Part shown: piece after piece, positions 7,762 through 17,081 of the stretch
Layout: each line of letters opens with the position of its first letter
Position numbering within the stretch: the first letter of the stretch is position 1
Assembly (NCBI GenBank): GCA_039029315.1
Contig: JBCCGK010000038.1
Coordinates: 30,771 to 94,770 of the forward strand
Direction of reading: 5' to 3'
Origin: JBCCCJ01 sp039029315
Lineage (GTDB): Bacteria > Bacteroidota > Bacteroidia > J057
DNA length: 64,000 nucleotides
Position numbers and translations under genes: made by a program
The notes under the pieces: model-generated
The model's input: the letters and a program-made list of their open reading frames with translations, nothing else
What the model was told of the DNA's origin: nothing
Databases searched by the model: none

Positions 7762-10014
7762 CTACTTCACCCGGTATCGTAATCCCACATAGGTATTCCG
7801 TCCAAAAATAGGCCCCCAGACCATTGAGCTATCAAAATAAGGACTGAAGGGTTGCTCACTTGATAGAATTGGGCCTTCTTGTCTGTAATTCAACATATTC
7901 TCCATGCCCACATAAATCTCAAAAAACTCTCTAAATGTCTTGCTGATTTGTGCGTTCATCACAACAAAGGATGGAGACCGTTCAGAGAGTTGATATTCTA
8001 GCGGGTTGCTGCGAGTAAAGGGAAGTCGCTTGGACCCCTGCCAGTTCAAGGTATAATCGAAAGTCCAGTGATTGCGAGTATTATAAGCCAGATTCAGGAA
8101 GGCCCGATGGGCTGAAACCAATGGTTTCTCCATCAATACTCCATCATAGGCCGTCTTCACATCAAACCAGCGATAAGCCAATCGAGCATCCAGTCGCTTG
8201 ATCACTTCATAATCCACTTGAGCTTGAAAGCTGTTGGAATAGGATTCTCCTTCCAGATTATAGAAGACCACTGTTTGCGGACTTTGCTCTCTATCAACAA
8301 CAATTTGATTCTGAAAGTCTGTACGGTAAAAATCCAAACTCGCACTTCCATCCCGATAATCGAGGGTAAAATACTGTGTAACATTGAAACCATAATTCCA
8401 GGCAACCTCAGGTTGAAGTCCATAAGGGGTATTGCCACCATCTCCTTGAATGATAAACTGACGAGAGCTGGCCAGTAGACCATTGTTTTCAGAAAAAATA
8501 TTCGCTGTTCGTTGACCTCGACCAGCACTTGCCCGAAATACAGTTTTCTCTGTTGGAGCAAATCTGAGGTGGAGTCTGGGTGTTATAAAAGCACCAAACA
8601 GATTGTGGTGATCAGCACGAATTCCAGCAACAGCGCCAAACTTTTCCAAATAACTATAGGTGTATTCAAAATAGGCACCAGGAACGATCTCCTGCCGGTT
8701 ATAATCGACATCATTCAGAATTTCCTGATAGGCATCATACATGAAACTGGCTCCTGTACGAAATCCATGATTGGTATTTGAGAAAATTCCCTGATACATA
8801 AAATTGGCATACATCGTTTGTTGCCTGGCATCATAGCGATTCATTCCAAAATAGCTGTCCTGATGATGATTGACAGCAGAGACTTGTAATCCATAGGTTC
8901 GCCAGGGTTTGTCTTCAAAGACTTTTCCGATCTTGGTAAAGGCTTCCAGACGCTGCATATTGAGATGCATGCCCCACTTTTCATTCCCCAAGGCATGTTT
9001 GTTAGGCTCAAAATCGATCTGTCCTCCCATGTTGTCGATATAGGTGCCTTTGACACCCAATTGTAATCGAAGTCCATTGGGGCCGATATATTTCCAGCGA
9101 TTCAAAGCAATGAATTGATCGCTGAGAGGCATGTCCAGAAAATTGTCCTGGTTTCGATCCCGTTTGATGGAAGCATTTTTTCCATGAAGCAGGAGTGCGG
9201 TAGACCACTTTCCGTCTTCGAATTTATGTGCGAAATTGGCATTTGCTTCTACCTTCCCTCCTTCATTGGCATAGAGATTCAGGTACATGCGTTCAGAGCT
9301 TTCTGGTTTGCGCAATTCGATGTTGATCTGACCGGCAATGCTTTCAAAGCCATTGGCTACAGAGCCTGCGCCTTTGTTAAGTTGCATACTTTCGACCCAG
9401 GTTCCCGGAACATATGTCAGACCATAGATCGCGCTGAGCCCTCTGACATCTGGCATATTCTCTCGTGTGATCTGCGAATAAGGACCTGCCAGACCCAGGA
9501 GCTGGATTTGGCGAGTCCCTGTGACTGCATCCGTGAAAGAGACATCCACACTTGGATTGGTTTCAAAACTTTCGCTCAGGTTACAACAAGCAGCCTTGAG
9601 GAGTTCTTTTTCTCCAATATTCTCCGTCTTCATTGGATCAATAAAGGAAATGGAAGTGCTTTTTTGCTTATGCACAATTTCTACCTCATCCAGGGTATGC
9701 TTGGTCTCCAATCGAATGCTGATCACCCCACCTTCTGCTACCTCAAGGGTATCATTTTGATAGCCAAAATAACTGATGATGAGTACATTCGTCTCAGGTA
9801 CTTGCGCTAATTCGAAGGTCCCCTCTTCTTCTGTCATTGTTCCTTCGCTTGTTCCTAGCCAGAAGAGTTTGGCGCCAATTAAGGGCATGATTTCTCCACC
9901 TTCTGTCGCTTCTACTTTTCCCCTGATGATGCCAGAGGATGTTTGTGCTATTAGACAGATTGGAAGGAGAAACAAGAGGAAGTATAGGCTAGCCCAATTT
10001 ATGTGATTGTTCAT
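7762..10014 (-). CDS. TonB-dependent receptor, likely metal-linked
   Basis: This 750-residue outer-membrane receptor has a signal peptide (MNNHINWASLYFLLFLLPI), a carboxypeptidase-regulatory-like beta domain (about 30-115), a plug domain with a SVANGFESIAGQINIELR segment, and a 22-strand barrel ending in an aromatic-poor GLRYRVK tail. The start at 10014 matches the signal peptide; an upstream ATG at 10062 would overlap the preceding gene. It is the last gene of a minus-strand run with an HMA-domain protein and an HYC_CC_PP protein. That context suggests copper or another heavy metal as cargo, which is inference. Confidence 0.85.
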   Translation of the reverse strand: MNNHINWASLYFLLFLLPICLIAQTSSGIIRGKVEATEGGEIMPLIGAKLFWLGTSEGTMTEEEGTFELAQVPETNVLIISYFGYQNDTLEVAEGGVISIRLETKHTLDEVEIVHKQKSTSISFIDPMKTENIGEKELLKAACCNLSESFETNPSVDVSFTDAVTGTRQIQLLGLAGPYSQITRENMPDVRGLSAIYGLTYVPGTWVESMQLNKGAGSVANGFESIAGQINIELRKPESSERMYLNLYANEGGKVEANANFAHKFEDGKWSTALLLHGKNASIKRDRNQDNFLDMPLSDQFIALNRWKYIGPNGLRLQLGVKGTYIDNMGGQIDFEPNKHALGNEKWGMHLNMQRLEAFTKIGKVFEDKPWRTYGLQVSAVNHHQDSYFGMNRYDARQQTMYANFMYQGIFSNTNHGFRTGASFMYDAYQEILNDVDYNRQEIVPGAYFEYTYSYLEKFGAVAGIRADHHNLFGAFITPRLHLRFAPTEKTVFRASAGRGQRTANIFSENNGLLASSRQFIIQGDGGNTPYGLQPEVAWNYGFNVTQYFTLDYRDGSASLDFYRTDFQNQIVVDREQSPQTVVFYNLEGESYSNSFQAQVDYEVIKRLDARLAYRWFDVKTAYDGVLMEKPLVSAHRAFLNLAYNTRNHWTFDYTLNWQGSKRLPFTRSNPLEYQLSERSPSFVVMNAQISKTFREFFEIYVGMENMLNYRQEGPILSSEQPFSPYFDSSMVWGPIFGRNTYVGLRYRVK

Positions 10015-10025
10015 AATTACATTCC

Positions 10026-10385
10026 TCAATGAACTTCCGCACCATCTCGATATGAACAGCAATTAGGCAATTTTTTATACACCTGATCAGGAGCTTTGAG
10101 TTCCTTGGTATCATGTCCAGCATCCGATACAGCCTTATGAATCGTTTGGGGAGTGGTCTTAGCGTTGTTGAAGACAACAGTAAGGAGCTGGGTTTTTTTG
10201 TCCCACTCAGCCAGTTTTACGCCTTTGATAAGGGCGGCATTTTCGATTCTTGCTTTACACATATTGCACACACCAGTAACTTCAAAAGAAGTTTTTTCCA
10301 CTTTTTTCGATTTTGACTGAGAAAATGCAGGAATGACAGATCCGATAAGGAAAAAGAAAAGGAGGGATATTTGAAGAGATTTCAT
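10026..10385 (-). CDS. Secreted heavy-metal-associated (HMA) domain protein
   Basis: This 119-residue protein has a cleavable signal peptide (MKSLQISLLFFFLIG, cleavage near AFSQ) followed by one HMA fold. The metal-binding CNMC lies at residues 40-43, in the GVCNMCKARIE context typical of these domains. A second cysteine pair (NCCSYRD) sits at the C-terminus. It probably binds Cu(I) or a similar soft metal in the periplasm and works with the TonB receptor that starts 11 bases downstream. I chose the ATG at 10385; the upstream ATG at 10430 would place 15 non-signal residues in front. Confidence 0.85.
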   Translation of the reverse strand: MKSLQISLLFFFLIGSVIPAFSQSKSKKVEKTSFEVTGVCNMCKARIENAALIKGVKLAEWDKKTQLLTVVFNNAKTTPQTIHKAVSDAGHDTKELKAPDQVYKKLPNCCSYRDGAEVH

Positions 10386-10467
10386 TGTTTTTGGATAATA
10401 ATTGATTGAAAAATGAAAAACATCAGCCACAGGGAATGGGGCTGTTAATCAAGAGATTCAAACAAGA

Positions 10468-10854
10468 TTATCCGTAATAGGTCAGGGAACAGTTGAGCAA
10501 CCATTTGGGCTGCAGAAGCGGAGGGGGATTCGCTAACCAATCTACATGATTTTTCTTTTCAGAAACGACAGTGAGATCCTCTAATGATGGGTTGAGGGCA
10601 TCAATTTCTGAAAAATCAGGAAGAGTAAGGGTGATAGAAGAACTCGCATGCTGTACCTGATCCAACTGCAATGAGATAGATTCATCATCACAGCATCTAG
10701 TCTTTTCTTCCAACTCTCCACAGCAGCATTTCCGCAGATCCGCAAATACTTCAATAGACTCTAGTTGACCCAGGCAATAATGCATATTGACAGAGATTCC
10801 TATCGAAGCCCAGGCATAGAATGTTGTGAAGAATATGACTGCTACCTTTTGCAT
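10468..10854 (-). CDS. HYC_CC_PP family protein
   Basis: The 128-residue protein matches a Bacteroidota family named for its motifs: HYC at 25-27, a cysteine cluster (CCC at 43-45 and CC at 54-55), and a proline run NPPPLLQPKW near the C-terminus. A hydrophobic N-terminus suggests export. The cysteines could bind a soft metal. Its position as first gene before the HMA protein and TonB receptor is the usual neighbourhood of this family and supports a metal-handling role. No biochemical function is known to me. Confidence 0.8.
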   Translation of the reverse strand: MQKVAVIFFTTFYAWASIGISVNMHYCLGQLESIEVFADLRKCCCGELEEKTRCCDDESISLQLDQVQHASSSITLTLPDFSEIDALNPSLEDLTVVSEKKNHVDWLANPPPLLQPKWLLNCSLTYYG

Positions 10855-11435
10855 GCTCTATTGTATACCCAAAGATACGGAAAATGTTGCGATTGGGGAA
10901 GAGTTGGATAAGTTTGGGAAAAAATGAGAAGGGAAATTCCTAAAAAGATTATACAATCAAGGCGGCTTTTGTTATCTTTCTGCTTGTTACGGCACAAAAA
11001 CTGTGAAAACTTATATTCATGAAATTGCGAACAATCAATTGGTCGAAACTAAGATTTCGCCTGCAGCATCTACATTTCCTTATTCTTATTGCTTTTGCTT
11101 ACAAAGAGAGTTTCAAAATAAAAGAAACTCATCTTGGGCTTCTATCTTTTCTATCAAAAACAGAGTTGATCGACTGATAAACATCAAAATCTTTAGGCTC
11201 TCAGACGGTAGGACAAAGATTGAGTGTATATGAATGATGTAGCTGGTTTAGATTTGATGAATATCTATTCCGACAAAAGTGATATATGTCAATGCGAGGT
11301 TCTTATCTCCACCTTTTTGTCAAAAAATCACATCGGAAATACATCCTAAATAACAAAATTTTTTGAGTTAATATATTGATAATCAGGCAAATAAAATTTC
11401 TATTTTTTGATTTAAAATCGGCAAAAAAGCAAACT
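10855..11435. other. Long AT-rich intergenic region with one doubtful small ORF
   Basis: This gap must carry the promoter of the minus-strand metal operon and that of the plus-strand lipoprotein. A 52-codon frame at 11019-11177 starts with ATG and has a Lys/Arg-rich N-terminus followed by a hydrophobic stretch (HFLILIAFAY); a TATCTTTC sequence about 45 bases upstream is one mismatch from the TAnnTTTG box. I have no homologue for it and do not call it a gene. No hairpin or repeat stands out. Confidence 0.35.
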
Positions 11436-11975
11436 ATGAATCTAGTCAAAAAAATTACTTTGTTTCTTCTTGGATTTTTTATGCTTGTCATTTTCGGATG
11501 TCAGGATGACAATCCTCCCAGTGCCCAAAACGATCAGGAGTTTCGCTGCCTAATCAATGGTCAGGTATTCAATGGTGTCCACTTTAACAACTCTCTGATA
11601 TTTTCGAAAAATGGGCTAAGTGGAGATTGGGCCAAGCGAATGGATATCCGGGCAGAAAATGACGCTCGGGATAGTATGGTGATCCTGACATTTGGGCTCG
11701 AACCTGCCATGGATTCTACGGATGCTTGCCTTCCCCTTGCTCTGGACATCGTAGAAGAGAGCTTCGGCAGTACAAACAGCTTCTGTACACTCACCGTTGG
11801 GAATGTATTAGATGGCTTTCCTGTAAGCGGATTCACTCGCTTGAGTCGATGTGATTCAGGAGATCTGCTGATGGATGGTGTATTTGAAAACATCTCCAAA
11901 TCCCTAATAAACTCAGACACCATCAGATTCACCAATGGTGTATTTAACAATATTGAGTTCACGATCATTCAGTAA
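11436..11975 (+). CDS. Hypothetical lipoprotein
   Basis: This 179-residue protein begins with a lipoprotein signal peptide (MNLVKKITLFLLGFFMLVIFGC), with the lipobox cysteine at residue 22 followed by QDDN. The acidic residues after the cysteine fit a Bacteroidota export context. The mature part is beta-rich with four cysteines that may pair. I recognise no domain. The ATG at 11436 is preferred over the upstream ATG at 11376, because the latter puts 20 charged residues before the signal. The gene is followed by the 161-bp MITE. Confidence 0.7.
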   Translation: MNLVKKITLFLLGFFMLVIFGCQDDNPPSAQNDQEFRCLINGQVFNGVHFNNSLIFSKNGLSGDWAKRMDIRAENDARDSMVILTFGLEPAMDSTDACLPLALDIVEESFGSTNSFCTLTVGNVLDGFPVSGFTRLSRCDSGDLLMDGVFENISKSLINSDTIRFTNGVFNNIEFTIIQ

Positions 11976-12091
11976 GACCTGGTTTGGGGCACAACTTGAT
12001 CTTAACAGCTTGCAAAGCTGTGTACAGATATTTCTGAAGTTTTTAACTTCAACGCATATGGATCACTTGATCAGCCTCAATTTGAGGTTAA

Positions 12092-12252
12092 GAGACTGTT
12101 TGGGAATCTGTGCTGAGAATTTTTATCGTGTATTTTTTTCTCAGACAAGGCTCTTTTTGGTTCTCATAGTGGTGCTATGGGAACAATAAAAGCCACCGGA
12201 TGAGGAAAAAAGACGCGTACAAAAAATTAGTGATAGATTTTCAAACAGTCTC
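12092..12252 (+). mobile_element. 161-bp MITE, copy 1, with TAA target duplication
   Basis: The element starts GAGACTGTTTGGGAATCT and ends with the complement of GAGACTGTTTGAAAATCT, giving an 18-bp terminal inverted repeat with two mismatches. It is flanked by TAA at 12089-12091 and 12253-12255. Its reverse complement aligns over the full 161 bases with the copy at 28834-28994. The whole element can fold into one long hairpin and contains an inner palindrome (TTCTCATAG / CTATGGGAA). It encodes nothing. The length, TIRs and TNA-type 3-bp duplication fit a MITE mobilised by an IS5-family (IS1031-like) transposase; that family assignment is inference. Confidence 0.85.
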
Positions 12253-12313
12253 TAAGAACTTCAGAAATCTCCCTCCGCACTCGTAGAAAAAGAGCGCGAG
12301 CAAATAAGATTTT

Positions 12314-13774
12314 CTAGCCTAACACATCCTTCACTACCTTGCCATGCACATCTGTCAATCGGAAGCGTCTTCCCTGGAACTTATAGGTCAGTCGTTCATG
12401 ATCGATGCCAAGCATATGCATCAGTGTTGCCTGGAAATCATGAACATGTACCGGATTTTCGACTATGTTGTAGCCGAAATCATCGGTCCGGCCATAAGTG
12501 AATCCTTGCTTGACACCTGCCCCTGCCATCCATAGGGTATAGCATCTTGGATGGTGATCACGCCCATAATCAGTGTTGGTGAGTTTGCCTTGAGAATAAT
12601 TGGTTCGACCAAATTCTCCTCCCCAGATCACCAACGTATCATCGAGCAAGCCACGTTGTTTCAGGTCGGTAACCAGTGCTGCTGATGCTTGATCTGTTTC
12701 TTTGGTTTGGACAGGCATCGCACCAGGCAGATTGCCATGCTGATCCCACCCTTGATGATACAACTGAATGAACTTCACCCCTTTCTCAGCGAGTCGCCGC
12801 GCCAGCAGGCAATTGGCAGCATATGTGCCGGGAGTGCGAGAGTCAGGCCCATACATATCATAGATGTGATCTGGTTCATCACTCAGATCAGTCACTTCAG
12901 GAACAGACGTTTGCATGCGAAAAGCCATCTCATACTGGGAGATTTTTGCCTGAATTTCCGGATCTTGTTCGTGCTCAAACTGAAGTTCCTGCAACTTCTT
13001 GAGATATGCTATTTGCCGTTTGCGGTCCAAATGATTGATCCCATCTGGATTGTTGAGATACAGAACGGGATCTTTCCCAGCCCGAAACTGAACTCCCTGA
13101 TGACGAGAAGGAAGAAATCCACTTCCCCATGAGCGTGCATATAGCGGTTGGCCTGTTTTGTTTTTGGTGACCAAGACACAGAAGGCAGGGAGATTGTCAT
13201 TATCACTTCCCAGGCCGTAACTCAACCAAGCACCAATACTGGGTCTGCCTGGTTGTTGCGAGCCTGTTTGGATAAAGGTTGTTGCTGGATCGTGATTGAT
13301 CGCCTCTGTATACATGGATTTGATGAAGCACAGTTCATCGACGACCTTGGCAGTATGGGGAAACAATTCACTTACCCATGCGCCACTGTCTCCATATTGG
13401 GAAAAAGAAAATTGCGATCCTGCTAGCGGAAATGACTTCTGACCGGCTGTCATACCGGTAAGCCGTTGTCCTTTTCGAATTGATTCAGGCAGTTCCTCCC
13501 CATTCCGCTCCTGAAGAAGAGGTTTGTAATCAAAGGACTCCAACTGAGATGGGGCACCACTTTGGAACAAATAAATGATGCGTTTGGCTCTGGGAGCAAA
13601 ATGCGGCATGCCCAACACGCCTTTGTTTGGATCAATTCCAGCAGGATTGGCGAGTAATTCGCCGGGACCGAGAAGAGATCCTAAAGCAATCGCACCAATT
13701 CCAAGACTGGTTTTGGTCAAAAAATCCCTTCTGGAATAGTGGCGGGAATATTGATGGCAGTCGTGAGAGTTCAT
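12314..13774 (-). CDS. DUF1501 domain protein, Tat signal
   Basis: This 486-residue protein belongs to DUF1501, an alkaline-phosphatase/sulfatase-superfamily-like group. The N-terminus SRRDFLTKTSLGIGAIALGS is a twin-arginine signal. Candidate metal-site segments are conserved, including WGGEFGRT and DYGRDHHPRCYTLWMAG near the C-terminus. DUF1501 genes are almost always paired with DUF1549/DUF1553 genes, as here: the DUF1553 stop is 11 bases upstream. The pair is known mostly from Planctomycetota, Verrucomicrobiota and Bacteroidota that degrade complex carbohydrates. The reaction is not established. Confidence 0.9.
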   Translation of the reverse strand: MNSHDCHQYSRHYSRRDFLTKTSLGIGAIALGSLLGPGELLANPAGIDPNKGVLGMPHFAPRAKRIIYLFQSGAPSQLESFDYKPLLQERNGEELPESIRKGQRLTGMTAGQKSFPLAGSQFSFSQYGDSGAWVSELFPHTAKVVDELCFIKSMYTEAINHDPATTFIQTGSQQPGRPSIGAWLSYGLGSDNDNLPAFCVLVTKNKTGQPLYARSWGSGFLPSRHQGVQFRAGKDPVLYLNNPDGINHLDRKRQIAYLKKLQELQFEHEQDPEIQAKISQYEMAFRMQTSVPEVTDLSDEPDHIYDMYGPDSRTPGTYAANCLLARRLAEKGVKFIQLYHQGWDQHGNLPGAMPVQTKETDQASAALVTDLKQRGLLDDTLVIWGGEFGRTNYSQGKLTNTDYGRDHHPRCYTLWMAGAGVKQGFTYGRTDDFGYNIVENPVHVHDFQATLMHMLGIDHERLTYKFQGRRFRLTDVHGKVVKDVLG

Positions 13775-13785
13775 ATGAATTGGGG

Positions 13786-16700
13786 TTATCGTTTGGTATA
13801 CGCTTCATCCAGGTTCATCATGGTACTGGCAACCATGGTCAAGGCTGCTGTGGCCGACAGATTCAAAGACTCATCAAAAGGCTTTTCGCCGATGTTCATA
13901 AGATTCTTTGCTTCGGTAGGTGCCTTGGTATATTTGGCCAGTTCGGTTTCAAATTGCTCCGTGAGTAAATCTATCTCAGTTTCCTGAGGGAACCTACCTG
14001 TGAGTAAGCGGAAGCCAAGGGTTAATTGATCGATCAATTTTTCTCCCCCTTCCTTCTGCATGCGTTCGGCAAGAATTCTGGATGCTTCTACATATTGCGG
14101 ATCATTCAGCAGTACCAAAGCCTGAAGAGGGGTATTGGTATTTTGCCGGCGAACTACGCAGGTATTCCGTGTGGAAGCATCGAAGACAATCATGGATGGG
14201 GGAGGGGAGGTTCGCCGGATAAAGGTATACATGGTTCGCCGATACAAGGAATCCCCACTATCTTGTTTATATCGTAACAATTTGGTCGAGAAGTTCCCCA
14301 GATCAATCCACAGGCCTTCTGGCTGATAGGGCTTAACGCTTGGTCCTCCTATGGTCTTGACCAATAATCCACTGGCTGCAAGCACATTGTCTCGGATCAT
14401 TTCTGCTGCTAGACGATGTCTCGGTCCTCTTGCCAGCCAGATATTTTGTGGATCGAGTTCCAGAAGATTCGGAGGTGTATAGGAATCCTGCCGATAGGTA
14501 GCGGACATCACAATCATCTTGTGCATGGCTTTGATGTCCCAGCCAGATTCAATGAAGCTGATCGCCAACCAATCCAGCAATTCGGGGTGAGAAGGAAGAG
14601 ATCCCTGACTCCCAAAATCTTCGGGTGTATCTACTAAGCCTTTTCCAAAGTAGAGTTGCCAATATCGGTTCATGGTCACTCTACTGGTTAGAGGATGTTC
14701 AGGCCTAAGCAACCACTGCGCCAGACCTAATCTATTGGCAGGAAGCTCCTCCGGGAATGCTCCTAGTTCTGTAGGAATATCAGGTTGTACCTGATCTGTG
14801 GGAGAATCATAAGCCCCACGATCCAGAACAAACATCGCTCTTGGTTGTTCCATCTCCTCCATGATCATGATTTCAGGAACCGAATTTGCCAAATCCAAAC
14901 GCTGCTGATACAACTGTCTCAACTCCTTTTGAGTCTGCTGTATTTCCTTACTTTGGGTTGCCAAATAATGGTCAGCTATTCCATCAGAATTGGAAACACC
15001 AGCAATTTCTGCAACTTCCATGGCAGTGACGGATCGATTGTAGAGGTAAATGTCATCGACCATCCCTTGATACAAGCCATTGTCTCCCGTAAATGATCGA
15101 TAGCCTTTCCCAATCCTGATGGCGCGGTCTGTGATTTTGTGATCCCCTGATTGTACAGTTTTGATACTTCTTGTGAGTCGATCATAGTCAATCAAGGATT
15201 CTGCTTGCTGTCCATTTACGAACAAGCGCATTCCCTCTCCTTTGCCCAAACCGTCATAGGAAAACATAATATGGGTCCAGGTGTCTGTTGGAATTTCCTG
15301 CTCGGTTGTCAACTGGAGATAGTCATGTGGAAGCGAATGAATCAGGCGAACGGATAGTCGGTCATGAGAATCCATGAACAAATCCCAGCCTCTCCAAAAA
15401 TTGTTTTTGTCGCCAGAAGTTCCTGCAATGGTTTGAAAAACACCGGATTGACTTGGATGAATCCATAATCCAAAAGAGAATGGATCAGTCCATTCGAAGT
15501 TCTTGGCCTTGATGTGGAGGAGATTGTATTCATTGTCAACTCGTAAGGCTTTTCCTTTTTTCCCTTCCACCAATTGTGCCTCTGTTCCAATCTCAGCCTC
15601 TTTTCTTCCATCCATCCGCTTGGCAGAAATCCGTTCCAGGGGATAATGCCCCAATAAACCTTGATTGAGATTGGTAGACAGAAAGGTCTGTTTGTCAAAC
15701 CAATCCTGTGTTTTCAATACTTCCTCTTTGGTGAGGTGAAGGAGTTGTTTCTTCTGACTGATCTGATCATCCAGATCACGCAAGGCTTGTTCAGTTTCCT
15801 CTTCAGGAAGGGGCATACATGGGCCATAATTCCCATCATCACCCGTCATCCCCAGTTCCTTGATGTTGTTGAAGAAAGCCGCCATTTGATAGAACTCCTT
15901 CTGAGAGACAGGATCGAACTTATGATCATGGCATTTGGCACATTCCATCGTCAAGCCCATGAAAGCGCGCGCGGTGGTGACAGATCGGTCAAAAACATAT
16001 TCCAATCGCCATTCTTCATCAACAACTCCTCCTTCGGCTGTCATGGGGTGATTTCTGTGAAAGGCTGTCGCCAATACCTGATCCTTTGTAGCATTTGGTA
16101 GCATGTCTCCAGCCATTTGCCAGGTCAGAAAATCATCAAATCCTATATTGGAATTGAAGGCCTTAATCACCCAATCTCTCCATGGCCACATTCTGCGCCA
16201 TCCATCGGCATGGAGGCCATGCGAATCTGCATATCGGGCTACATCCAGCCATTCCATCGCCATTCTTTCCCCATAAGCATCAGAGGCGATGAGCCGATCA
16301 ACAGCTTTTTCATACGCATCATCCGAATCATCTGCCAGGAAGGCATCCATCTCTTCAATCGTTGGAGGCAGACCTGTCAAATCCAGACTGACCCTTCTCA
16401 GCAATCGCTCCTTGTTGGCCTCTTTAGAAGGTGTGATCCCTTGTCTTTCCAGTTCCTGCAAGACAAAATGATCGATGGAATTCCTTACCCAATTGATTTG
16501 CTTGACTTTGGGAACCACTGGCTTCTGGGGAGGAATGAAGGCCCAATGAGGTTTCCACTCAGCGCCCTGATCAATCCATTTGTTGATGAGGGCAATCTCA
16601 TATTCGGACAAACTCAAATTGGATTCAGGAGGTGGCATCATTTCATCTGGATCGGTATTCGTGATCCGATGATACACCTGACTTTTTCTCAAACTTCCTG

Positions 16701-17061
16701 AAACGATGGCTCTCCTATCTTTGTCCTTGCCCAAAAGAGCAAAAGCGCCTTCTTCAGTATCCAGTCGAAGATCTGCTTCCCGCTTATTCTCATCCGGTCC
16801 ATGACAAGCGTAGCATCTGTCGGACAAAAGTGGCTTGATGTGATAATTGAAATCCACGTGATCCGGGAGCTGGGACAAGATTTGTGGGTTCTCTGAAACT
16901 CCAGGCCCACATCCCAACATACATGTGATCAGCATCACCAACAGTAGGGGATGTCCGGCAGGCATCCCTAAGAAAAACCGATGTCCGGCAGGCATCCCTA
17001 AGAAAAACCGATGTTCGCTAGGCATCCTGTTTGAAACAAAATTAAGTAGTAGTCTGTCCAT
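13786..17061 (-). CDS. Cytochrome c-like / DUF1549 / LamG / DUF1553 lipoprotein
   Basis: The order of domains is: a PSCyt1 haem c-like domain with CYACHG near residue 88; DUF1549 (PSCyt2, about 170-400); a central LamG/concanavalin-like domain (about 520-690); and DUF1553 (PSD1) in the last 300 residues. A lipobox (CMLGC) lies at residues 47-51. The start is uncertain: residues 13-42 come from a 30-bp tandem repeat that supplies an in-frame ATG in each unit. Starts at 17061, 17025, 16995 or 16965 are all possible, and 16965 gives a compact lipoprotein signal. It acts with the DUF1501 protein downstream, probably on carbohydrate-like substrates. Confidence 0.87.
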   Translation of the reverse strand: MDRLLLNFVSNRMPSEHRFFLGMPAGHRFFLGMPAGHPLLLVMLITCMLGCGPGVSENPQILSQLPDHVDFNYHIKPLLSDRCYACHGPDENKREADLRLDTEEGAFALLGKDKDRRAIVSGSLRKSQVYHRITNTDPDEMMPPPESNLSLSEYEIALINKWIDQGAEWKPHWAFIPPQKPVVPKVKQINWVRNSIDHFVLQELERQGITPSKEANKERLLRRVSLDLTGLPPTIEEMDAFLADDSDDAYEKAVDRLIASDAYGERMAMEWLDVARYADSHGLHADGWRRMWPWRDWVIKAFNSNIGFDDFLTWQMAGDMLPNATKDQVLATAFHRNHPMTAEGGVVDEEWRLEYVFDRSVTTARAFMGLTMECAKCHDHKFDPVSQKEFYQMAAFFNNIKELGMTGDDGNYGPCMPLPEEETEQALRDLDDQISQKKQLLHLTKEEVLKTQDWFDKQTFLSTNLNQGLLGHYPLERISAKRMDGRKEAEIGTEAQLVEGKKGKALRVDNEYNLLHIKAKNFEWTDPFSFGLWIHPSQSGVFQTIAGTSGDKNNFWRGWDLFMDSHDRLSVRLIHSLPHDYLQLTTEQEIPTDTWTHIMFSYDGLGKGEGMRLFVNGQQAESLIDYDRLTRSIKTVQSGDHKITDRAIRIGKGYRSFTGDNGLYQGMVDDIYLYNRSVTAMEVAEIAGVSNSDGIADHYLATQSKEIQQTQKELRQLYQQRLDLANSVPEIMIMEEMEQPRAMFVLDRGAYDSPTDQVQPDIPTELGAFPEELPANRLGLAQWLLRPEHPLTSRVTMNRYWQLYFGKGLVDTPEDFGSQGSLPSHPELLDWLAISFIESGWDIKAMHKMIVMSATYRQDSYTPPNLLELDPQNIWLARGPRHRLAAEMIRDNVLAASGLLVKTIGGPSVKPYQPEGLWIDLGNFSTKLLRYKQDSGDSLYRRTMYTFIRRTSPPPSMIVFDASTRNTCVVRRQNTNTPLQALVLLNDPQYVEASRILAERMQKEGGEKLIDQLTLGFRLLTGRFPQETEIDLLTEQFETELAKYTKAPTEAKNLMNIGEKPFDESLNLSATAALTMVASTMMNLDEAYTKR
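16951..17040 (-). repeat. Three 30-bp tandem repeats at the start of the DUF1553 gene
   Basis: Bases 16951-16980 and 16981-17010 are identical 30-mers, and 17011-17040 is a diverged third unit. The length is a multiple of three, so read from the minus strand each unit encodes HRFFLGMPAG and brings its own in-frame ATG. The array ends just before the lipoprotein signal. It may be a dispersed intergenic repeat that the open frame happens to run through rather than real coding sequence. Confidence 0.85.
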
Positions 17062-17081
17062 GGGAAAAGGAATAAGGTCAA

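Noticed and set aside
9115..9810. 231-codon plus-strand frame opposite the TonB receptor
   Set aside because: It is an antisense shadow of a well-supported gene, without start signals or homology.
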